Source: Thermoproteota archaeon
GTDB lineage: Archaea > Thermoproteota > Methanomethylicia > Methanomethylicales > B66-G16
Direction of reading: 5' to 3'
DNA: 38,169 nt
NCBI GenBank assembly: GCA_003649085.1
Contig: QMQV01000003.1
Span: 1-38,169 of the forward strand
Shown here: piece after piece, positions 1 to 7,157 of the stretch
Numbering within the stretch: position 1 is the first letter of the stretch
How the letters are laid out: each line of letters begins with the position of its first letter
The notes under the pieces: model-generated
Databases searched by the model: none
Told to the model about the DNA's origin: nothing
The model's input: the letters and a program-made list of their open reading frames with translations, nothing else
Made by a program: the position numbers and the translations under genes

Positions 1-1
1 A

Positions 2-427
2 AAATTAGTATTGGAAGCTCGTGCACGATTAGGAAAGGGGAAAATACATGCTAAGTGGCAACCAGTATCTGTAGCTGTTTTAAGAAATATGCCTAAAATC
101 ACGATATTCAATTCCTGCAATAATTGTAATGAATGTGTTAAATCTTGTCCTCGCCATGTTCTTCGAGAAGGGAAAAACAAGCCCGTGATTTCTGACATAA
201 TTTCGTGTACGCTATGTAGACTTTGCGAAGAAGTTTGCGAGCTAAAAGCTATTCAAGTAACCTATGAAGAGGATAAGCTAATTATGCAAATTGAATCTGT
301 TGGAAGTCGGTCGGTCAAGGAAATAGTAAACGAAGCATGTGACATATTGAAGGAGAAAATGGAGGACTTCATCAAGTCATTTAATGAAGAGCTCAAAGCC
401 TCAGCGGAGGTGGTAAGTAGTGGTTAA
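2..427 (+). CDS. rpo3: RNA polymerase subunit Rpo3 (RpoD), C-terminal part, 5' end outside window
   Basis: This is the C-terminal part of the archaeal alpha-like RNA polymerase subunit that forms the assembly platform with Rpo10, Rpo11 and Rpo12. The frame is already open at base 2, so the true start lies upstream; the TTG at 11 is internal, since it sits within the family motif ARLGKGKIHAKWQP. The ferredoxin-like insert keeps both four-cysteine sets (CxxCxxCxxxCP at bases 116-151 and CxxCxxCxxxC at 206-238), so two 4Fe-4S clusters are expected. Many archaea have lost one or both sets, so this is the fuller form. The end overlaps the L18e gene by 8 bases, as is usual for this operon. Confidence 0.95.
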   Translation, partial: KLVLEARARLGKGKIHAKWQPVSVAVLRNMPKITIFNSCNNCNECVKSCPRHVLREGKNKPVISDIISCTLCRLCEEVCELKAIQVTYEEDKLIMQIESVGSRSVKEIVNEACDILKEKMEDFIKSFNEELKASAEVVSSG

Positions 428-785
428 GAGAACAGGACCAACAAATTACTTCTTAAGGAAGCTTATAAGGAACTTGAAAAAAGCTTCGAGGAGATATAAT
501 GCGAAGATCTGGGAAACAGTATCAGAAAAGCTTTCAGCTCCTACGAGGAGAAGAATTGCCGTTAATTTAAGCAAAATAGAGCGCTACGTTAGAGATGGAG
601 AATACGCGTTAGTTCCAGGGAAAGTTCTCGGTGCTGGATCAATTAAAAGACCCATAACTGTCGTAGCATATGCTTTTAGTGCACAAGCTAAGAAAAAGAT
701 TGAAGAGGCAGGAGGTAAGTGCTTAACGATTGAGGAGTTCATAAACATCAATCCTAGAGGGTCAAATACGAGGATTATAGGGTGA
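420..785 (+). CDS. rpl18e: 50S ribosomal protein L18e
   Basis: This protein of the large ribosomal subunit is found in archaea and eukaryotes and belongs to the L15/L18e fold. The 121-residue product has the usual family length. It opens with MVKRTGPTN and carries a basic N-terminal half and the VPGKVLGAGSIKRPITVVAYAFS-type core (residues about 60-85). The GTG start overlaps the rpo3 stop by 8 bases, which suggests translational coupling. It lies between rpo3 and rpl13, its standard archaeal position. Confidence 0.96.
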   Translation: MVKRTGPTNYFLRKLIRNLKKASRRYNAKIWETVSEKLSAPTRRRIAVNLSKIERYVRDGEYALVPGKVLGAGSIKRPITVVAYAFSAQAKKKIEEAGGKCLTIEEFININPRGSNTRIIG

Positions 786-791
786 TTTTAA

Positions 792-1250
792 ATGTCATCT
801 AACACCATAGTAGTTGATGCGTCAGGACTGAGATTAGGTAGAGCAGCTAGTGTTATAGCTAAGAAGTTATTAGAGGGGAAGAAGGTTATTGTAGTAAATT
901 CAGAAAAAGCTGTCATCTCAGGTTCTAGGCAAGCAGTTATTGAGAGATATAAGAGGAGGATGGAGAGGAGGACGTGGAAAAACCCTGAGAAAGTAGGTCC
1001 TAAAAGGGAGAGAAGACCTGATGGATTATTTTATGCTGCTGTCAAAGGAATGTTGCCTAGAAAAACGCCTAGAGGAAAAGAAGCTTTAAGCAGGTTAAGA
1101 GTATTTATCGGCATACCTCCAGAGTATGAGAAGATGGAGAAAATAACAATACCTGAGGCATCATTAGAAAAACTTAAAGGACCATACATTACGCTGATGG
1201 AGTTATCGAGAGAATTAGGTTGGAACCCGCCTAAAGGGGTGTCGCTATGA
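792..1250 (+). CDS. rpl13: 50S ribosomal protein L13 (uL13)
   Basis: Universal large-subunit protein uL13. The N-terminus NTIVVDASGLRLGRAAS and the central segment GMLPRKTPRGKEALSRLRV (residues about 97-115) are family hallmarks. At 152 residues it has the archaeal length. The last bases overlap the S9 start in an ATGA arrangement (1247-1250), so the two are probably translated in a coupled way. Confidence 0.97.
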   Translation: MSSNTIVVDASGLRLGRAASVIAKKLLEGKKVIVVNSEKAVISGSRQAVIERYKRRMERRTWKNPEKVGPKRERRPDGLFYAAVKGMLPRKTPRGKEALSRLRVFIGIPPEYEKMEKITIPEASLEKLKGPYITLMELSRELGWNPPKGVSL

Positions 1251-1666
1251 GCGCAAAGGCAGCTTCAAAAGTATTTGTAGTAACGGGGAAGAGGAAGACA
1301 GCTATAGCGAGAGCAACGGTAGTCTATCCTGGCAGAGGGCGAGTTTTCATAAACTCCATACCGCTTGAAATCCACATGCCTGAGGTAGCGCGATGGAAGA
1401 TCATGACCCCAATACTAGTAGCTGGTAAGAATTTAATAGACAACATAGACATATACGTTCAAGTTAAGGGAGGCGGCTTTATGGGGCAAGCAGAGGCTGC
1501 TGCGATAGCTATCGCGCGAGCTTTAGTTAACTTAGGAGGAGAAGAAGTTAAGCAGAAGATAATGTCATATGATAGAAGATTACTTGTAGGTGATCCCAGG
1601 CAAACAGAGCCAAAGAAGTTTGGAGGTTATAGTGCTCGTAGGAAAAAGCAGAAGTCGTATAGGTGA
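1247..1666 (+). CDS. rps9: 30S ribosomal protein S9 (uS9)
   Basis: Universal small-subunit protein uS9, whose C-terminal tail reaches the P-site tRNA anticodon. The sequence shows VTGKRKTAIARATV near the N-terminus, GGGFMGQAEAAAIAIARAL in the middle, and the diagnostic basic C-terminus ending KKQKSYR. At 139 residues it is full length. The ATG overlaps the end of rpl13, and rpo10 follows after six bases. Confidence 0.97.
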   Translation: MSAKAASKVFVVTGKRKTAIARATVVYPGRGRVFINSIPLEIHMPEVARWKIMTPILVAGKNLIDNIDIYVQVKGGGFMGQAEAAAIAIARALVNLGGEEVKQKIMSYDRRLLVGDPRQTEPKKFGGYSARRKKQKSYR

Positions 1667-1672
1667 GGTATC

Positions 1673-1882
1673 ATGATAATACCGGTAAGATGTTTTACCT
1701 GTGGAAGCTTACTAGGAGATAAGTGGGAAGAATTTAAGAGGAGAGTGACTTCAGGAGAGGATCCAGCTAAGGTCTTAGATGACATGGGAATAGTAAGATA
1801 CTGTTGTCGTCGCACAATATTGTCTCACGTCGATCTGCTACAAGACATGCTAAAGTTTTCGATAACTTACAAGAGGGGGTAA
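1673..1882 (+). CDS. rpo10: RNA polymerase subunit Rpo10 (RpoN)
   Basis: Small zinc-binding subunit (homologue of eukaryotic Rpb10) that helps hold the Rpo3/Rpo11 platform. The 69-residue product begins [11 protein letters not shown] and carries the atypical CxxC...CC zinc ligand set (CFTC at residues 7-10, CCRR at about 44-47). Upstream bases GAGGTATC give a close ribosome binding site. Placement between S9 and S2 is the conserved archaeal order; rpoK and enolase, often found here, are absent. Confidence 0.96.
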   Translation: MIIPVRCFTCGSLLGDKWEEFKRRVTSGEDPAKVLDDMGIVRYCCRRTILSHVDLLQDMLKFSITYKRG

Positions 1883-1885
1883 CCT

Positions 1886-2512
1886 ATGGCATCTGAAGCT
1901 GTTGAGCTGCTGATCCCCATTGAAGTCTACTTAGCAGCTGGCATACATATAGGCACGCACGTGAAGACGAAGGACATGAAGCCATACATATATAGAGTTC
2001 GCCCAGATGGACTATATGTGCTTGATGTGAGAAAGACAGATGAAAAGATACGCATAGCTGCTAAAATGATCGCGAGATATCCTCCAAATAAGGTAGTAGC
2101 AGTATCAGCTCGCCAATACGGCTTTAGGCCTGTTGAAAAGTTTTGTAGCTTAACTGGAGCTATACCAGTCACTGGGCGCTTTATACCCGGTACCTTCACC
2201 AATCCAAAACTTCCAACATACCTTGAGCCAGAACTACTTATAGTTACAGACCCTAGAGCTGACCGACAAGCTGTTTTAGAAGCTGCCGAAGTAGGAATCC
2301 CAATAATAGGTTTCTGCGATACTGATAATCGAGCTGATTTCTTAGACTTAATAATACCTATCAACAATAAGGGAAAGAAAGCCTTAGCATTAGCTTATTG
2401 GATTTTAACGAGACAGGTGTTAAGGGAACGAGGCGAACTTGCCCCGACAGCTGACTTACCAGTTTCATTAGATGAGTTTGAAAGTAAGCTAGAAGAGGAG
2501 CGTGCCGTATAA
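1886..2512 (+). CDS. rps2: 30S ribosomal protein S2 (uS2)
   Basis: Universal small-subunit protein uS2. The archaeal/eukaryotic (SA-like) signatures are visible: YLAAGIHIGTHVKTKDM near residue 15, VSARQYGFRPVEKF (about 73-86), and IPIIGFCDTDNRADFLDLIIP (about 138-158). The 208 residues match archaeal S2. The ATG lies four bases after the rpo10 stop, with GGGGGTAACC just upstream as the probable ribosome binding site. Confidence 0.97.
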   Translation: MASEAVELLIPIEVYLAAGIHIGTHVKTKDMKPYIYRVRPDGLYVLDVRKTDEKIRIAAKMIARYPPNKVVAVSARQYGFRPVEKFCSLTGAIPVTGRFIPGTFTNPKLPTYLEPELLIVTDPRADRQAVLEAAEVGIPIIGFCDTDNRADFLDLIIPINNKGKKALALAYWILTRQVLRERGELAPTADLPVSLDEFESKLEEERAV

Positions 2513-2514
2513 CA

Positions 2515-3363
2515 TTGAAAGTTAGAAGGCCATCAGTTGCAGGCAGCTTTTATAAAGGCGATAGAGATAGCCTAATAAGACAAATCGAGTGGTGTTTTCA
2601 ACACAAGCTTGGTCCAGGTTCTCTGCCAAGGGTAAACGAAAGCGGAGAAAGACGCATAATAGCCTTAGTCTGTCCACATGCCGGATACATGTACTCTGGC
2701 CCTACAGCAGCTCATTCTTACTATAGATTAGCATCTGACGGAATTCCAGAGCTCGTGGTATTAATAGGCCCAAATCACACAGGTATTGGGGCAATGGTTT
2801 CCATAAGTGATGCGGAGTATTGGCGCACGCCACTAGGTGACATACCAGTCGATAGGGAGTTTTCTTCAAATCTCGCAAAAAAGTGCGGTATAGCTGAAGT
2901 CGATGGTGACGCGCACCTATATGAACATTCACTTGAAGTTCAGCTACCCTTCTTGCAATACCTATATGGTTCACGTTTTAAGATAGTCGCTATAACCATG
3001 ATGTTGCAAGACCTAGCCACTTGCAGAGATCTGGGCTACAGCTTGGCCGAGCTATTAGCTGATAAGAATGCTGTCATAATAGCAAGCACCGACTTCACAC
3101 ATTATGAGCCATATGACATCGCACGTGAAAAAGATAATACGGCTATTAAAGCTATCCTTAGCATGGATGCTCAAGAGCTATTGCACGTAGTTAAGAGAAA
3201 CAACATATCAATGTGTGGTCCGGGACCCGTTGCTACTGCCCTAATAGCTTCTAAGGCGTTGAATGCGAAAAATGCCGAGCTCCTATCATACTCCACGTCA
3301 GGAGATATTACAGAGTTAAAGGAAGAAGTTGTTGGATACGGCTCAATTGCCATTACTAAATGA
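2515..3363 (+). CDS. MEMO1-family protein (AmmeMemoRadiSam protein B)
   Basis: Member of the MEMO family, related to class III extradiol dioxygenases. The sequence has the family opening RRPSVAGSFYKGD and the histidine-bearing motifs PHAGYMYSG (residues about 54-62), IGPNHTG (about 86-92) and STDFTHYEPY (about 192-201), which are the metal-site segments in homologues. It is full length at 282 residues. The TTG start follows the S2 stop by two bases. In archaea this gene recurrently sits between S2 and the mevalonate-pathway genes. Its biochemical role in archaea is not established, and some archaeal relatives may act in redox or radical SAM-linked modification. Confidence 0.93.
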   Translation: MKVRRPSVAGSFYKGDRDSLIRQIEWCFQHKLGPGSLPRVNESGERRIIALVCPHAGYMYSGPTAAHSYYRLASDGIPELVVLIGPNHTGIGAMVSISDAEYWRTPLGDIPVDREFSSNLAKKCGIAEVDGDAHLYEHSLEVQLPFLQYLYGSRFKIVAITMMLQDLATCRDLGYSLAELLADKNAVIIASTDFTHYEPYDIAREKDNTAIKAILSMDAQELLHVVKRNNISMCGPGPVATALIASKALNAKNAELLSYSTSGDITELKEEVVGYGSIAITK

Positions 3364-3375
3364 GGTCTAAGCATT

Positions 3376-4233
3376 TTGAAGAAACTCAAAGCTGAAGCTC
3401 ATGATAGCGTCATATTGTTAGGTGATGTCAGCTGCTTATTCAACAACCCAATAATCGCTGCACCTATATGCAATCGAAAATGTTTATGCACCCTAGAGTT
3501 TGTGAAAAAGTCAAATAAGCTGAAGATAAATGGATTAGAAGGTCTTGAAGCAGATGTAGTAAAAACAGCCTTACTTAATCTGAAAATTGAGGGTACTTTT
3601 AACTTCATATTCGATCATCAATACGAAGCCATAAACGATAGTGTAAGGGCAGCTGCTGCCCTATTATGCGTTAAAAAGCTAATTAGTGAATTAGGTTTAG
3701 AGCCACGTGAGAAGATCTCATTAATACCTAGGCAAATTTTCTCAACGACTGATCAGCTACCTTTTGCAACCCTTTTAGCCAGTTCCTTTTTAGGCAAGCC
3801 TATAGCTGCTCGTGTAAGAGAAGGCTTCATTGAACTTGCTTTAATAAAGCCGTTTAAGATGTTATACCTTCCCTTAACTTTACGTAAGCCTAAGATAGAC
3901 AACAAACTTTACGAGCTTGAGGACATATTATCGCCACTTACCCACACATTAGGTCATCTATCAATAGAAGCTGTCAAAGCGATAGAAAATGGAGATACAA
4001 GTCTCCTTTTTTACGTGATGGAACTTGAAAGTAGACTAACTCTTAGCCTATTAGATGATCCATATGAGATTTTCCACGAAATGTATAGAGCGTGTCAAAT
4101 CGTAAACTCAGCCATACGATACTCTTTTTATCATCATGCTATAGTCATACCTTACTTAAGGTATCGAAAATCCTTTAATGACCTCACAAAGTCATTTATA
4201 AAGAGCCTCAAATTAGATGTGATGACACCATGA
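3376..4233 (+). CDS. degenerate GHMP-kinase-like protein at the mevalonate kinase locus
   Basis: Position (between MEMO and isopentenyl phosphate kinase) and faint similarity suggest a mevalonate kinase descendant. Residues 6-31 resemble the kinase opening but read AHDSVILLGDVS where active enzymes have APGKVILFGEH. The phosphate-binding GLGSSAA loop is not there: the equivalent stretch is HQYEAINDSVRAAA (81-94). D126 could sit where the catalytic aspartate lies (STTDQLPF), but the flanking glycine and serine are changed. The C-terminal GAGGGG motif is missing. The segment around residues 190-225 (LSIEAVKAIENGD and following) fits the GHMP C-terminal helices. The 285 residues are slightly short for the family. 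It is intact, in the operon, with a TTG start after a GAGGTC site, and its stop overlaps the next gene. It is probably not an ordinary mevalonate kinase. Confidence 0.6.
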   Translation: MKKLKAEAHDSVILLGDVSCLFNNPIIAAPICNRKCLCTLEFVKKSNKLKINGLEGLEADVVKTALLNLKIEGTFNFIFDHQYEAINDSVRAAAALLCVKKLISELGLEPREKISLIPRQIFSTTDQLPFATLLASSFLGKPIAARVREGFIELALIKPFKMLYLPLTLRKPKIDNKLYELEDILSPLTHTLGHLSIEAVKAIENGDTSLLFYVMELESRLTLSLLDDPYEIFHEMYRACQIVNSAIRYSFYHHAIVIPYLRYRKSFNDLTKSFIKSLKLDVMTP

Positions 4234-5000
4234 TACATGCTATAATAAAGTTTGGTGGTAGCGTTATAACTGAGAAGAGCAAACCATTTACAGCTAATAC
4301 CTACGTAATCGACCAGCTAGCTAAAGAACTTTCACAAGTTAATAAGAAAATGGTGCTAGTTCATGGAGGAGGGTCATATGGTCATACGGTGGTTCTAAAG
4401 TATGGAGTCGGTATAAGGACAAGATATGAGAGGCTTGGATCATCTAAAGCTAAGCTAGCTATGCAAGAGCTAAATACAATAGTTTGCAAAGCCCTTATAA
4501 GGCATGGACTTTACCCATATAGCATACCTCCAAGTTGCATTTTTGAACTATCCGATGGTCAGGTTAACAGCGTTAAAGTAAAAATCTTAAGGGATTTGCT
4601 AAAACAAAACTTTCTTCCCGTACTATACGGCGATGTTGTCATCGACAAGGTAAAGGCCTTTACGGTATTATCAGGTGATGAGATAGTTTGTCAGCTTGCC
4701 AAAATCATGAAAGCTAAACGCGTTATCTTCTGTCTTGACGTAGATGGAGTATACGACGATGACCCAAAGAAGAATCCCTCCGCCAAGCTCATAACTTCAT
4801 TAAGCTTTAAGCAAGTTGAAGAACTTCTATCTCGCATACCCCAAGATTTAGACGCTACTAAGGGAATGTACGGAAAGCTTTCTTCAATACTTAGGCTAAA
4901 AGATCTAGGGCTTAGAGTTTACATCATTAATGGCAGGAAACCAGGCTTATTAAGAGAAGCTCTTCTAGGGGAGCCCTCTTTAGCCACAGTTATATATTAA
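4230..5000 (+). CDS. isopentenyl phosphate kinase
   Basis: Amino-acid-kinase-fold enzyme that phosphorylates isopentenyl phosphate to isopentenyl diphosphate in the archaeal modified mevalonate pathway. The sequence shows IIKFGGSVITEKSKPFT at the N-terminus, HGGGSYGH (residues about 45-52, containing the family's substrate-binding histidine), YGDVV (about 133-137), LSGDEIVCQLA (about 147-157) and DVDGVYDDDP (about 171-180). It has the usual length at 256 residues. The ATG overlaps the upstream kinase-like gene by four bases. Together with the IPP isomerase and prenyl synthase downstream it forms the lipid-precursor segment of the operon. Confidence 0.93.
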   Translation: MIHAIIKFGGSVITEKSKPFTANTYVIDQLAKELSQVNKKMVLVHGGGSYGHTVVLKYGVGIRTRYERLGSSKAKLAMQELNTIVCKALIRHGLYPYSIPPSCIFELSDGQVNSVKVKILRDLLKQNFLPVLYGDVVIDKVKAFTVLSGDEIVCQLAKIMKAKRVIFCLDVDGVYDDDPKKNPSAKLITSLSFKQVEELLSRIPQDLDATKGMYGKLSSILRLKDLGLRVYIINGRKPGLLREALLGEPSLATVIY

Positions 5001-5041
5001 GCATCTACGTAAACCACTCTTCGCTATAGGTGAGCATTAAC

Positions 5042-6145
5042 ATGTTTAGTACACCCCAGCGTAAGGCAGAGCATTTAGAGATTGTAGTAAGTGAAGATGT
5101 GGACTTTAAGGTAAGCACAGGATTTGATGATGTCTTCTTCATACATAACGCCCTTCCTCAATGTCAGCTAGAGGAGATATCGCCTGAAGTGAGCGTATTT
5201 GGAAAACGTTTATCAGCTCCCATAATCATAGCCTCGATGACAGGCGGTCATCCAGCATCCTACCAGATAAACGCTCAACTTGCTCAGTTAGCTGAAGAAT
5301 TACAAATAGGTTTTTCGCTTGGTAGTCAAAGGGCCGCTCTCGAGGACCCCAGGCTCGAATACACATATCGTGTCGCACGAGAGAAAGCTCCAACAACCTT
5401 AGTCTTGGGGAATATTGGGATTTCACAGCTTCGAGAAAATCCCGTTGAAGTAGCCGAGAAACTCATCGAAATGGTGGACGCCGATGCCCTAGCCATCCAC
5501 CTCAATCCATTACAAGAGGTTTTACAACTAGAAGGCGAAGCAAAGTGTCTCAACGCTTTGGAGTTAATACGCTTGTTAGCTAAGGAGTTAAAAAAGCCCA
5601 TTATCGTTAAGGAAACAGGCTGCGGGTTATCAGGCGAAGTTGCTGAGAAGTTAGCACAAGCTGGTGTTGCTGGATTAGATGTGGGCGGGTCTGGAGGTAC
5701 AAGCTGGGCTGCCGTAGAATTTTATAGAGCTGTAAGGGCTGGGGAACTGAACAGGGCAGAAGCCTGCAAAACTTTTTGGAATTGGGGAATTCCAACAGCA
5801 ATAAGCATTTGTGAAGCGCGTAAGGGCGCTGGTGAGAACGTAATCATAATAGCCACGGGAGGGATAAGAAACGGGCTTCATATAGCAAAGGCGTTAGCCT
5901 TAGGCGCAGATCTTGCTGGGATAGCAGCACCTGTCTTAAAGGTCCTTGTCAAAGAGGGGGTTAAACGAGCTAAAGATTACTTGGAAAGGCTTACTTACGA
6001 ATTGAAGATATCAATGTTTTTAACCGAAGCGCGCGATGTCAAAGAGCTTAAAACAAAACCATTAATACTGTCTGGTCTTGTAGGAGGGTGGGTTAAAGCT
6101 AGAAAATTAAAGCGCAATAACTTCCTAATACCATCTGAGCAGTAG
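5042..6145 (+). CDS. fni: type 2 isopentenyl-diphosphate delta-isomerase
   Basis: FMN- and NAD(P)H-dependent isomerase interconverting IPP and DMAPP. Visible features are RKAEHLEI near the start, the flavin-binding PIIIASMTGG (residues about 60-70), GSQRAAL (about 95-101), HLNPLQE (about 153-159), IVKETGCGLS, DVGGSGGTSW (about 213-222) and ATGGIRNG (about 270-277) of a TIM-barrel flavoenzyme. I start it at the ATG at 5042 because GGTGA at 5028-5032 is then correctly spaced; the GTG at 5030 would overlap that site. It sits 40 bases after the kinase gene and two bases before the prenyl synthase. Confidence 0.95.
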   Translation: MFSTPQRKAEHLEIVVSEDVDFKVSTGFDDVFFIHNALPQCQLEEISPEVSVFGKRLSAPIIIASMTGGHPASYQINAQLAQLAEELQIGFSLGSQRAALEDPRLEYTYRVAREKAPTTLVLGNIGISQLRENPVEVAEKLIEMVDADALAIHLNPLQEVLQLEGEAKCLNALELIRLLAKELKKPIIVKETGCGLSGEVAEKLAQAGVAGLDVGGSGGTSWAAVEFYRAVRAGELNRAEACKTFWNWGIPTAISICEARKGAGENVIIIATGGIRNGLHIAKALALGADLAGIAAPVLKVLVKEGVKRAKDYLERLTYELKISMFLTEARDVKELKTKPLILSGLVGGWVKARKLKRNNFLIPSEQ

Positions 6146-6156
6146 GTGTGGCGATC

Positions 6157-7155
6157 TTGACGCAATTAACTGATGAAATAGCTAAAGTAGCTTTGCAAAT
6201 TAACAACTACATATCAAATATCTTTAAGCCAAAAGAAGGCGATGTACTCTATCAAGCTGCTTACCACCTACTTAAGGCGGGAGGTAAGCGATTAAGACCT
6301 TTTCTAGTCATTAAGTCATGCGAAGCTGTAGGCGGTTCAGCAGACATGGCTTTACCTGCCGCAGCCGCTGTAGAGCTTCTTCATAACTTCACGCTAATAC
6401 ACGACGACGTTATGGATCAGGATGTTCTCAGAAGAGGTGTACCTACAGTTCATACATTATGGGGGGTCCCAATGGCAATATTAGCTGGAGATCTCCTCTT
6501 TGCTAAAGTCTTTGAAATAGCACTCGACTTACGTAGTCGAGGGTTGTCAGCTGAAACTATATCATCTATTGTGAGTGAATTAGCTAAAGTAACCGTAACC
6601 ATATCAGAAGGACAGTCACTAGACATGAGCTACTCACTAGATAAAAAGATGATAAGCGAGCACGAATACTTGAACATGATATCTAAAAAGACAGCAGCTC
6701 TATTCGAATCGTCGTCAGCTATTGGAGCCATGGTAGGTAAAGCCGATGAAGTTACTATCTCCGCTTTGAGAGACTACGGTTTTTCAATAGGCATGGCTTT
6801 TCAAATAAAAGACGATGTGCTTGGCATAACTTCCACCGAAGAAACCTTGGGAAAACCGATTGGAAGTGATATACGTGGAGGCAAAAAAACGCTAATAGTT
6901 ATTCATGCGCTAAATAACGCGAGTGAGTCTCAGCGTAAAGAGATTTTAAAGGTTTTAGGAAATCAAAATGCTACAAAGCAAGAAATCTTAAAAGTCATAA
7001 ACCTCCTAGCTGAGATTGGAAGCGTAGCGTATGCAGAGTCCAAAGCTAGAGATTTTATTAACAATGCTAAGAAAGCGCTTATGAAGTTGCCAGATTCAAA
7101 TGCTAAAAGGTTGTTAGAAGAGTTAGCTACCTTTGTAGTTGAAAGACGGTTATAA
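6157..7155 (+). CDS. idsA: geranylgeranyl diphosphate synthase-type polyprenyl synthetase
   Basis: Trans-prenyltransferase that builds C20 (or C15) chains for archaeal membrane lipids. The first aspartate-rich motif is DDVMD, within LIHDDVMDQD, preceded by GGKRLRP; the second region reads FQIKDDVLG. Five residues before the first motif is a phenylalanine, a position that limits chain length in archaeal GGPP synthases, so GGPP is the likely product. The start is uncertain: GTG 6148 directly follows the fni stop, but AGGTG at 6145-6149 fits the TTG at 6157 better. It closes the lipid-precursor block; glutamyl-tRNA synthetase begins two bases after its stop. Confidence 0.93.
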   Translation: MTQLTDEIAKVALQINNYISNIFKPKEGDVLYQAAYHLLKAGGKRLRPFLVIKSCEAVGGSADMALPAAAAVELLHNFTLIHDDVMDQDVLRRGVPTVHTLWGVPMAILAGDLLFAKVFEIALDLRSRGLSAETISSIVSELAKVTVTISEGQSLDMSYSLDKKMISEHEYLNMISKKTAALFESSSAIGAMVGKADEVTISALRDYGFSIGMAFQIKDDVLGITSTEETLGKPIGSDIRGGKKTLIVIHALNNASESQRKEILKVLGNQNATKQEILKVINLLAEIGSVAYAESKARDFINNAKKALMKLPDSNAKRLLEELATFVVERRL

Positions 7156-7157
7156 AA

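Noticed and set aside
1927..2367. Long minus-strand open frames opposite S2 and others (for example 9930-10280, 11147-11548, 13886-14284, 35782-36225)
   Set aside because: They lie entirely within well-identified genes on the other strand, have no recognisable domain, and reflect codon bias of those genes.
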